Shown: positions 16,801 to 22,842 of the stretch, piece by piece | How positions within the stretch are numbered: position 1 is the first letter of the stretch | Layout of the letters: every line of letters begins with the position of its first letter | Assembly (NCBI GenBank): GCA_018695085.1 | Contig: JABHOU010000414.1 | Span: forward strand, 1-22,842 | Origin: Opitutia bacterium | Lineage (GTDB): Bacteria; Verrucomicrobiota; Verrucomicrobiia; Opitutales; Seribacteraceae | DNA length: 22,842 nt | Reading direction: 5' to 3' | The notes under the pieces: generated by a model | Seen by the model: the letters and a program-made list of their open reading frames with translations, nothing else | Told to the model about the DNA's origin: nothing | Databases searched by the model: none | Translations under genes and position numbers: made by a program

Positions 16801-19800
16801 TCCGCTTGAGTCGGTCGTATAACTCGAAACGTTGAGGTTGTATTCTCCAGCCTTAAAATGGGCCGTCGCGGATCCCGTTTCTGTTACGGTGTAGGTAGTT
16901 ACCGGGTTATACGGATTCGCTACCGAGATTCCGCTCCAATGCGTGAAGGTGTTGCCGGGGTTTGGAGTCGCAACCAAAGTGACAGTGGAATTGTATGTGC
17001 TGTTCTTCTCTTGCCCTCCGGGATCGACATAGGAGACTCCCAAGTTTGCCGGGGCACTGTTTACGTTAATGGTATAAAGTTTTGGAGAATATGTTGCGGT
17101 TACGTTTCTGTCCTCTGTCATGAGAACAGTGGTGTTCCTGTCGCTAGAGTTCGTGATACCGCTTCCTGTCCAACCGGAGAAAGCGTAATGTTCGTTAGCC
17201 GGTTCGCTGGCTGATATGTCTACTTGGGCACCGTGTTCATAAGAACCCGATGGATTCGCACCCTGAAGAGCACCGCCTTCTCCTGCGAGTACGGTCAAGG
17301 TGTATTCTTTGGGGACGAAAGTGGCTTTAACGCTATAGTCGGAGTCGGCAATAAGGTAAATAGTTTCAGAGGTTGCCGCCCCCCCCTGCAATATGTCGGA
17401 GTCGGATTTACTCAGGATGGTGATGGGACTTCCCATCGATCCGGCGTTGGGGGAATGATAGTACAGGAGATCAGGGGCTGATGCGGGAATATTGAAAGTG
17501 AGGTTCCCATCCGATACCCCGCTTCCGGTTACCCCGGTAGTATATTCTCCGACGTAGTTAGAGGAGTGTTCGGGATTTTCGGACAGGTAGAATGGGTAAT
17601 TGTCATTTGTGTTTACCTCGAATGTGTAAGTGAAGCCTCGAATGAGTGAGATCTTGGGTCGTGGCTGGAAGTCGATTGCAAATATGGCACCAGATACATC
17701 GTCTGCGAGTGTGACCTTGTAATTGATCTTTTTTTCGATTTTCCATTCAGCGAAAGTGTGGTTTGCATCAGGAATAGCGACGATGGGTGTTTGACTTCCA
17801 TGAGCGAGGGCGTCGCCTCCACCAGTGGCGGTTCCACCGCTACCGGCGGAAACCTTCAACTTGCGAACATTAGCTTTGAAATGGGCAGTCAAATTGGTGT
17901 CTTGATTGATGGTGAGCTCTGCGGAAGCACTTCCATCGTCAGGTTCTATAGTAACGGCTTGTTCACTTTCCCATCCCAAGAAGGTGTATCCTTCTGCTGG
18001 TGTTGCCGATATGGCGTGCAGAACACCCTCGACAACATAATCGCTGCCATTTGTGGTGCCACCCGAGGAAATGGATTTATTAAGTTGGAGATAATAACTA
18101 TTGGGAGGTACCCGAGAAAACTCTGCGGTGAGCGTAATGTCGGAATCAATTGTAAAGGTGTACGGATTTTCATCGCTGGAACCCGTGCCTTTGGTGGAGG
18201 TCCAGGTCCATTGCTTGAAATAATAACCTTGGGGAGAGTCCTCGTCGGAGGACGCCGGTGTTGCCGTGATAGTTACATTTGAATCATAAAGAAAGATTCC
18301 CCCTCCTGAGACGGAACCTTCTCCGCTTGTCTGTACTTCCGCGACGAGGCCACCTTTGGGGGCAAAGTTAGGGGTTAGGGCGATGTCGCCAATTGGCATG
18401 CGCACCGTAGTGATGGAGGCGTCCGATGCTGCCAATGGCAAGAGATTGGGACCTGACCAATGAGAAAAAAGATAACCATCGTGAGGAGTTGCGGTGATTG
18501 TTACGTTCGAGTCGTAAGTATGATTGCCGCTTCCGGTGGCACTTCCGTTGCGAACATTTACAAAAGACAATTGATATAGATTTCGCGAGAAGTGAGCTGT
18601 TAAATCAGCTGCCTTTGAGACAATAAAAGAAGCCGCTGGCTGAGTCGCTCCGGGGAAATTGGCGGCATCGTCCCAAGACCAGTTGTCGAAGTGCCATCCT
18701 GCCGAGGGTGTTGCCAAGAATGAAGCTTGGTCGAAATGAGAGTAGGTCTTCGAAAGGGCCTCGAGTCCATCCACGGTACCCGAACCGGAGACTTGTGCCG
18801 TTAAGCTGTAAGTTTTCTTTGCGAAATTTGCCTCGAGTGTCACGTTTCTGTCCAGCATTGCCATGTTCACGGTCGTCGTGGGTGCAGTTGCATTAATCAG
18901 CGTGGCAGTGTCCTCGCTCCAATGAGAGAAGAGATATCCTGTATTCGGGATCGCTTCAATTGGAGGTGTCTCATCCGCGGGAAAGGTGCCACTTCCTTGA
19001 GTTGCGGCTGCACTCATGCCAGCTATCTTGACCTTGCCGCCTGAACTTGCGGATGCGAACAGGGACCGGGGCTGAGCAGAGAATGTGGCGGCAATGGATA
19101 TCTTGTCGCCTTCTTCGAGAGAGAAACCAGGAGTGTCCGAGATATAGAGCATGGTTTCCTCGACGGTATCGAGAATGATTACCTGAGAGCTGGAATTGCT
19201 TTCCCAACCAGTGAATTTATACCCTGCTTCAGCAGTGGCCTTGATCGGGTAGGCCACTTTGTGTTGAACCGTTTCTGGAGGTGTGACTGTTATGCTACCT
19301 CCAGAGGTTGAGTTTGTTTCTACGACATATGTTTTCGGGGCGAAGTGAGCTTGGAGGGAAATGTCTTTCGCCAGTCTGGACATGTTTGCATCGGTCGAGG
19401 AGGCTAGTGAATCAGTCAAGGCGCCGAGGTCACCAGTCCAATTGGAGAATTTGTATCCAGTGTGGGCAGTAGCGGAAACGGTGATTGTTTGTGAATGCAG
19501 GTATGGACCTGTGTCTGAGCGAGTCACTATGCCCCATCCGTTGTTTGGAGTGCTAGCGGTAAGGCTGTATTGATTCTCCACGAAGTGTGCGGTGAAGCTG
19601 GCTGGTCCGTCCACCGTCAAGGTGGCGTTTGCGTCAAGTGGGGAAGAGAGTGCGCCAAGGGAATTGGTGCTGCTCGTCCAATTCACGAATGAGTAGCCTG
19701 ACCAAGGTTCCGCCGACAAGGAGTAGGGGGAAAAGTGGATTTTGGGGCCTGGTTGAAGGTGCACGTTTCCGCCATGCGTGGTCTGTCCCTCAATCTGAGC

Positions 19801-21057
19801 GGAGGTATACTCTAAGGGGTCGAAGTCCGCAATATAAGAACGGTCTTGGTCGAGCGATGTGATGGTTGTAGTGCTTGAGTCGCTGTCGGTTAACCCGGTT
19901 GCAGGTTCCCATTTTATGAACTGGTACCCGATGTGGGGAGTTGCCGTTATGGTCGGGGATGATCCGTGGACAAAGGAACCGTTGCCGTCCAAGTTGCCTC
20001 CTCCGCTGGTACTCAGGACGATGTCATGGTGCACATCTTGGAAGATTGCCTTGATTGTAATTGCCTTAGTCATCGTGACGGTGGTCGTATCCAGCGTTGG
20101 TTCGGCGACTTCGGCGACTCCTCCGGTTCCATTCTCCCATCTGAGGAACTCCTTGGTGGCATCCGCTGTGGCCTTGAGGGTGAGCACTTCCCCGTAGTTG
20201 AATTCCGTCTCGTTGCTGTCGACAATGGTGGCAGTGCCTCCGCTACTGGAGGACAAGGTTAAGGTGGTCTTGGCTCCGAGAACCGTTTGAAAGGGAGAGC
20301 CTGGGGCTTCGAAAGTATTGCCATAAATCCATTTGGACGCCGCCGCCGCAGTACCGCTGGATGCTTTAATATACAAATTGGACGGAATTCCTCCTGAGAC
20401 CGAAGGCCACCTCCAGTTTACGTTGGATACAGTATTGTACTTGACCGTTCCGTCGGTCGGGTCCAAGTCGTAAAAACGAATGGCGATGGGGTCGCCGGGT
20501 GTCGGGGTCGTGGTATTGATGATTGCTGGAGCAGTTACCAAGTAGCCCGCGGGTTCGTTCGGATATACCGATACGGAATTGGTTCCGATCGTAAATACCG
20601 TAGTGAAAGAGAACATACCGTCACCATATCCATAGCCGCTACTGGAATCTCCTATTCTTGTTCCTGTAGTAAGTGGGACCCATTCACCTAGAAATAGGTC
20701 GGAGTCCACGCCGGAGGAGGTCGCCTCGGTGAAATAACCCAAGGTCACGACGTCGCCATCGTGGTTTGGGCCCGCTCCACTTTTCAGCTTAACCCCATTG
20801 CGGTCTTTCAGCAAGTCAGTTGAGCCTTCAGAGGTGGAGCTCTTCCAGTGAACCACCAATTGTTGCTCGACCGCATGCGATTTGGCGTAGCCTGTCAGCA
20901 GTGCGATTATAGTTGCAACGCAGGTGCGCGCGAGGAAAGAAAATCTAAACCTATCGAAAATCACACCTCTTAAAGAGAACCAAGTATTGTGGCGAGCTAT
21001 GCCTACCAAGGGGTTGCGTCCAAATTTTGATTTATTCCGCTCATGTACGACTGGCAA
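13801..21057 (-). CDS. Giant exported InlB-like repeat protein (2418 aa), putative surface adhesin
   Basis: Function not established; the architecture suggests a cell-surface or secreted adhesive protein. Residues about 41-62 form a signal peptide ending in KSHA. Residues 63-247 form an N-terminal domain shared with the divergent neighbour at 21271. Residues 263-1827 carry about 17 divergent InlB-type repeats of about 75 residues (pattern: aTP-GY-F--W---...-(L/V)TA-F). Two of these contain cupredoxin-like inserts (1108-1215 and 1458-1566). Six FDPxxYL repeats follow (1839-2209), then one more InlB-like repeat (2230-2300) and a Trp/Tyr-rich C-terminal domain (2310-2418). No beta-barrel is visible. 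The longest frame opens with TTG at 21057. There is no in-frame ATG before the signal peptide, and GTG at 20964 gives a more normal 31-residue signal peptide, so the true start is uncertain. Residue numbers count from 21057. Confidence 0.85.
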   Translation of the reverse strand: MPVVHERNKSKFGRNPLVGIARHNTWFSLRGVIFDRFRFSFLARTCVATIIALLTGYAKSHAVEQQLVVHWKSSTSEGSTDLLKDRNGVKLKSGAGPNHDGDVVTLGYFTEATSSGVDSDLFLGEWVPLTTGTRIGDSSSGYGYGDGMFSFTTVFTIGTNSVSVYPNEPAGYLVTAPAIINTTTPTPGDPIAIRFYDLDPTDGTVKYNTVSNVNWRWPSVSGGIPSNLYIKASSGTAAAASKWIYGNTFEAPGSPFQTVLGAKTTLTLSSSSGGTATIVDSNETEFNYGEVLTLKATADATKEFLRWENGTGGVAEVAEPTLDTTTVTMTKAITIKAIFQDVHHDIVLSTSGGGNLDGNGSFVHGSSPTITATPHIGYQFIKWEPATGLTDSDSSTTTITSLDQDRSYIADFDPLEYTSAQIEGQTTHGGNVHLQPGPKIHFSPYSLSAEPWSGYSFVNWTSSTNSLGALSSPLDANATLTVDGPASFTAHFVENQYSLTASTPNNGWGIVTRSDTGPYLHSQTITVSATAHTGYKFSNWTGDLGALTDSLASSTDANMSRLAKDISLQAHFAPKTYVVETNSTSGGSITVTPPETVQHKVAYPIKATAEAGYKFTGWESNSSSQVIILDTVEETMLYISDTPGFSLEEGDKISIAATFSAQPRSLFASASSGGKVKIAGMSAAATQGSGTFPADETPPIEAIPNTGYLFSHWSEDTATLINATAPTTTVNMAMLDRNVTLEANFAKKTYSLTAQVSGSGTVDGLEALSKTYSHFDQASFLATPSAGWHFDNWSWDDAANFPGATQPAASFIVSKAADLTAHFSRNLYQLSFVNVRNGSATGSGNHTYDSNVTITATPHDGYLFSHWSGPNLLPLAASDASITTVRMPIGDIALTPNFAPKGGLVAEVQTSGEGSVSGGGIFLYDSNVTITATPASSDEDSPQGYYFKQWTWTSTKGTGSSDENPYTFTIDSDITLTAEFSRVPPNSYYLQLNKSISSGGTTNGSDYVVEGVLHAISATPAEGYTFLGWESEQAVTIEPDDGSASAELTINQDTNLTAHFKANVRKLKVSAGSGGTATGGGDALAHGSQTPIVAIPDANHTFAEWKIEKKINYKVTLADDVSGAIFAIDFQPRPKISLIRGFTYTFEVNTNDNYPFYLSENPEHSSNYVGEYTTGVTGSGVSDGNLTFNIPASAPDLLYYHSPNAGSMGSPITILSKSDSDILQGGAATSETIYLIADSDYSVKATFVPKEYTLTVLAGEGGALQGANPSGSYEHGAQVDISASEPANEHYAFSGWTGSGITNSSDRNTTVLMTEDRNVTATYSPKLYTINVNSAPANLGVSYVDPGGQEKNSTYNSTVTLVATPNPGNTFTHWSGISVANPYNPVTTYTVTETGSATAHFKAGEYNLNVSSYTTDSSGKMLSQEGGTITAGNSFVYGSKANILARPFSGFEFVEWNRNKTINYDISVSQTLTSDGFFVIKGQDRPSLVLLRGYTYHFNLDGSSSLGNKFYVSESQDSGIPYTTGVTGSPADSGLISFVVSPSTPNKLYYGVLGRAGFGNEILILDDEGETEWEKNKGYATTSVAMLSDISVTAVFQIESHLISYDAIPSYGGTVSLTSGNNPAQHDSNVTLTASPAQGFKFESWSGVDSTIEKNNPVLTLTLTSSKAVTARFVQIGEIELILNVSPEGAGSVSGAGRYPFNPSHPISATPKLGYKFVKWEGEGIADEQFNRSATKVDLTSDRSLKAVFEEISEKQFALNFSISPIAGGRANGSGYFTANTNHPISAEPNSGYRFIGWQGEGIADNQAQQTTLSLTSDRTISVIFEKTATEHTSGPDLLAEALSDFDPIVYLDRNADLKSTYKDNLDQAFNHFVNQGFAEGRPYKPDPSASQPASPPTTQPKTMEKALEVFDPVVYLSLNPDLFSVYGTNLAKAKDHFLKYGFELGRAFVPATYSSSTTAIPAHGFTSLDHALEAFEAEEYLALNPMISSILGINNLTAAKSHFIQYGFKNGLGFSTTASASNTAAPDPSLPTLEQALSDFDPLTYLKVNYAVHEAIGNDLNGATEHFIANWEEHRETYKDTSGNESLGGKLPEDMSLEQALQTFDPSNYLAANPDIGSILGNDLKTAEKHFIDKGYEQGREFRSDEQNATSVSTPSTSTRTLSEALSNFDPSMYLALNPDLTTTIGSNPDKLKEHFVTWGNNAGRPVQPEDLSTGFTDDGNGTGNQGRFTIRLKVFPDGAGSLDGAGEFPVNSFPSIVAEATPGYVFTEWQGDGITDPSSPSTTVSLTANREIFAVFRNIGTGEELPIARIPGSNYIGWDWWTTEWFGSYWHQTDTQWVYHESLGWIFLVPYSEDSVWMWVDYLGGWHWTSKDIYPFLHDNNTSAWLWFDSIKSGTSGDRIFFRYSNSQSAGNWESR
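13804..14130 (-). other. Trp/Tyr-rich C-terminal domain of the giant protein
   Basis: Residues about 2310-2418 are packed with aromatic residues: WDWWTTEWFGSYW, then WVYHESLGWIF, VWMWVDYLGGWHWTS, IYPFLH and SAWLWFDS, ending with RIFFRYSNS. Similar spaced W-Y-H-x-x-x-GW patterns occur, as I recall, at the C-termini of other large exported Verrucomicrobia proteins. That suggests an attachment or sorting module, but this is inference. Confidence 0.6.
14431..15543 (-). repeat. Six tandem FDPxxYL...HFxxxGxxxGR repeats
   Basis: Six units of about 48 residues start near residues 1839, 1903, 1968, 2033, 2096 and 2162, joined by Ser/Thr/Pro-rich linkers of variable length. Consensus: (L)xxALxxFDPxxYLxxNPDLxxxxGxxLxxAxxHFxxxGxxxGRxF. 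Unit 4 is the most divergent (NWEEHRETY for GxxxGRxF). Similar YLxxNPDV...HYxxxGxxEGR segments occur in other large secreted bacterial proteins; their role is not firmly known. Confidence 0.85.
16360..16686 (-). other. Cupredoxin-like module 2 inserted in an InlB-like repeat
   Basis: Residues about 1458-1566 interrupt the repeat that begins at 1406, after FEFVEW. The order INY, RPSLVLLRGYTYHFNL, KFYVSE, YTTGVTG, then SPSTPNKLYYG matches a cupredoxin-like module seen in marine bacteria. The expected ligands are replaced: His by N1508, Cys by V1552, His by R1555 and Met by F1558, so copper binding is unlikely. Confidence 0.6.
17413..17736 (-). other. Cupredoxin-like module 1 inserted in an InlB-like repeat
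   Basis: Residues about 1108-1215 interrupt the repeat that begins at 1065, after HTFAEW. The module reads RPKISLIRGFTYTFEV, YPFYLSE, YTTGVTGSG, then APDLLYYHSPNAGSMG. In the usual form the end is LYYxCxxHxxMG. Here Cys is S1202 and His is A1205, while M1208 remains; the first His is Y1154. Repeat text resumes at SETIYLIADSDYSVKATF. Confidence 0.65.
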
Positions 21058-21225
21058 TATACGGGGCGATTCGTATTGAATGCAAGTGCGTTTACCAAGT
21101 TCTTTTTTTAGCCAACTGTCGAGCGAGTACCTCCGCTTCTCGTCATCGATTCCCTGAGCTAATATTCTTTCGAGTTTTCAGAATTAAAGGTAGCCTTGAT
21201 CAATCTTAAAAAATCTTTAAATAAG

Positions 21226-21254
21226 TTGACGAAGTGAGATTTCGGGGCTTTAGT
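21226..21254 (+). promoter_or_regulatory. Possible sigma-70-type promoter for the PATR-repeat protein gene
   Basis: TTGACG (21226-21231) and TTTAGT (21249-21254) are spaced by 17 nt. The -35 is strong and the -10 is poor. The start of transcription would fall about 10 nt before the ATG at 21271, leaving a very short leader. It lies in the 213-nt gap shared with the divergent giant gene, which also has a TTGATCAA palindrome at 21196-21203. Confidence 0.35.
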
Positions 21255-21270
21255 TGTTAAAGATCAACGA

Positions 21271-22842
21271 ATGTTTCCCCTTTTTGAAAAACCTAGAAAA
21301 GGATTAAATCCTCTTCTCAGCTATATGTCCTCTGCTTTCTCGGGCAGGTGGAAACCCTTTGCTTCGTTCATTTTACTCCTGTTTGCCTTGTCGTTTTTCT
21401 CTCTAGAAGAATCGAAGGCAGCAAATACGCCAGTTGAATGGGGTAATGCTTACTATGACAACCTTGACCCGCTAGGCAGTGGTTCGTTTACAACACCCAT
21501 GGAGTTTTACGGTTTGAATGCCGCAGGTGCCAGTGCCGCCAAGCTGGCCAAAGACATTTACAATGCCGGTACTCCCACTCAGGTCGACACCAAAGGTGAT
21601 TTAGTGGAACTCGGTTATTTCGCTTCTGATGCTGCTGGCACTCCCTCCGCCGTGTCCGGCGATTTGTTCAGGGGCAAATATTGGATTCCTCTTACCAGCA
21701 CGACTAGAATTGGTATGCAGTCCCAAGGTGCCGATGCCACCGAGAATGCCACTGGGATAATATTGCCCATTCAGACAAATTTCACCTCTGGAAATAACGA
21801 TGCCGTCACTAATACTACGGCAGGTTACATCAGAACCGATACTAATCCTAGTGCTGGACCAAGTTATTCCAGTGCGACTTTAAGCTCTATTATTGCGAAA
21901 CTTGATACTGCCGATGGTGCCGGTGATGCCTTTTTGGCCATGAGGTTCTACGATATTAATCCTGCTTCCAGTACAGGTGGAGACCAAAGTGATTTAGCTT
22001 CGGGTACTTCCCGCTACAACACAATAACTAATGCCTTATGGAAATGGAAGGCTACAAATAATACGCCTCAGACAGTAGAGATGCTGATCAACGATCCATC
22101 AAATTCAAACAGTGCGGTTGGCTATGACATGGAATTGGATTCCGATGATTATTCCGGAGTCAAGATAGGTTCTGGCAACACTCTTGGTACTGGAGACAGC
22201 GATACCGTTCGCACGGCTTCCATTACTTATCGGGCGGGTGCGCTAACTCTTGCAGCGGATACTATTGTCAGTAATTTGGACAATGTAGTCAGCACCGCAA
22301 ACATTACCGGAGACGCCGGCACGGCATATGATCTTACCGTATTGGCTCCTTCCGCAGGAGCTGATGCCACGACCGACTACACCTATTCTGGAGTCATTTC
22401 AAACAAGACCAACATCAAAAAGATCGGTGCAGGTACGCAAGAGTTCACCGGTGCCATAAACACTACCGGATTCTTATCCATCGATGAGGCCGCGTTGATC
22501 CTCAAGCCCGGGAACATTACCCAAAGCTTTGAATATCTTACAGACGATGGTTCTCCGGGCACCTTGGCAATTGATAATTCGGGAGGCGCTAATCATGTCG
22601 TGGAACTCGGCTTTGCCTCCACCACCACTGCCCAAACCTTTGCCGGAGCGATAACGCTTAGCGATTCGGGAACCAATACCTTGAAGGTGGGGGGAGTTGC
22701 CGCTGCTGATTTCGATGACCACCAAAAATTTACCGGTAATATCGGCGACGATGGTTCCGGCGCCACCCTAAAAAAGACAGGCAGCGGCAAGCTTACTCTA
22801 GCCGGTTCCGGCAGCAATTTCACAGGAGGCGTAACGATCGCC
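21271..22842 (+). CDS. Exported protein with autotransporter-associated (PATR-type) repeats, 3' end outside window
   Basis: An uninterrupted frame runs from the ATG at 21271 to the window edge (524 codons, no stop). Residues 1-50 are a long signal peptide: basic n-region, hydrophobic residues 31-44, likely cleavage after ESKA. A second ATG at 21325 would give a shorter leader. Residues about 56-262 are homologous to the N-terminal domain of the divergent giant protein, sharing VELGYF, DLFRGKYWIPLTSTTRIG and MRFYDINP. From about residue 300 the sequence becomes Thr/Gly/Ala-rich beta-helix-like text. It includes IKKIGAGTQEFTGAINTTG and LKKTGSGKLTLAGSGSNF-TGGVTIA, the PF12951 (autotransporter-associated beta strand) signature. 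It is probably a surface or secreted passenger-type protein; any C-terminal beta-barrel would lie beyond the window. No Shine-Dalgarno sequence is seen. Confidence 0.85.
   Translation, partial: MFPLFEKPRKGLNPLLSYMSSAFSGRWKPFASFILLLFALSFFSLEESKAANTPVEWGNAYYDNLDPLGSGSFTTPMEFYGLNAAGASAAKLAKDIYNAGTPTQVDTKGDLVELGYFASDAAGTPSAVSGDLFRGKYWIPLTSTTRIGMQSQGADATENATGIILPIQTNFTSGNNDAVTNTTAGYIRTDTNPSAGPSYSSATLSSIIAKLDTADGAGDAFLAMRFYDINPASSTGGDQSDLASGTSRYNTITNALWKWKATNNTPQTVEMLINDPSNSNSAVGYDMELDSDDYSGVKIGSGNTLGTGDSDTVRTASITYRAGALTLAADTIVSNLDNVVSTANITGDAGTAYDLTVLAPSAGADATTDYTYSGVISNKTNIKKIGAGTQEFTGAINTTGFLSIDEAALILKPGNITQSFEYLTDDGSPGTLAIDNSGGANHVVELGFASTTTAQTFAGAITLSDSGTNTLKVGGVAAADFDDHQKFTGNIGDDGSGATLKKTGSGKLTLAGSGSNFTGGVTIA

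Larger units (their letters stand above)
15577..20271 (-). repeat. Array of about 17 divergent InlB-like repeats
   Basis: Residues 263-1827 contain about 17 units of 70-80 residues. They begin near 263, 344, 416, 497, 577, 664, 750, 828, 903, 988, 1065, 1252, 1328, 1406, 1601, 1680 and 1757. Each has a glycine-rich turn (SxGGxxxG), a short strand (NVTITATP-like), GYxFxxWxG, a Thr/Ser stretch and a closing (L/V)TAxF. This is the divergent InlB B-repeat/Flg_new_2 type common in bacterial surface proteins. An eighteenth unit (residues 2230-2300, 14158-14370) follows the FDPxxYL block. Confidence 0.85.

Overview
The window looks like a chromosomal segment from a Gram-negative bacterium of the Verrucomicrobiota, probably the Opitutae/Puniceicoccales side. 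This is inferred from protein content, not from a marker search. LPS genes (kdsB and an LptF/LptG permease) and lspA indicate an outer membrane. A TIGR02597-type exported protein, GSGY-type repeats and a very large InlB-like repeat protein with a Trp-rich C-terminus are the kind of exported proteins typical of that phylum. Many starts lack a Shine-Dalgarno sequence. No rRNA, tRNA, CRISPR array, integrase or insertion sequence was found.

Positions 1-11041 are housekeeping. On the + strand, the 3' end of rpsB (acidic tail built from a 15-bp tandem repeat) is followed by tsf. A Ca2+/Na+ antiporter gene lies convergent to tsf on the - strand. Then comes a + strand run of ileS, a TraR/DksA-like gene with a histone-H1-like Lys-rich N-terminus, and lspA. 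trpB and yicC form a - strand pair converging on lspA. kdsB and an LptF/LptG-family permease form an overlapping + strand pair divergent from trpB. In this part, translation (rpsB, tsf, ileS), lipoprotein maturation (lspA) and LPS synthesis and export (kdsB, lptF/G) sit together.

Positions 11042-22842 are accessory and devoted to exported proteins. A 654-residue TIGR02597-like protein (11203-13167) ends in a strong intrinsic terminator. A gene-free stretch (13231-13800) follows and contains a perfect 16-bp inverted repeat. Next is a 7.3-kb - strand gene for a 2418-residue mosaic exported protein: about 18 InlB-like repeats, two cupredoxin-like inserts, six FDPxxYL repeats and a Trp-rich C-terminal domain. 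Divergent from it, running off the window, is a 524-residue-plus protein with autotransporter-associated (PATR-type) repeats.

The most interesting observation is that these two divergent genes share a homologous N-terminal domain of about 190-210 residues joined to unrelated repeat regions. This suggests a paralogous surface-protein family sharing one N-terminal module. Second is the pair of cupredoxin-like modules, inserted at the same point of two InlB-like repeats, both having lost most of the expected copper ligands.
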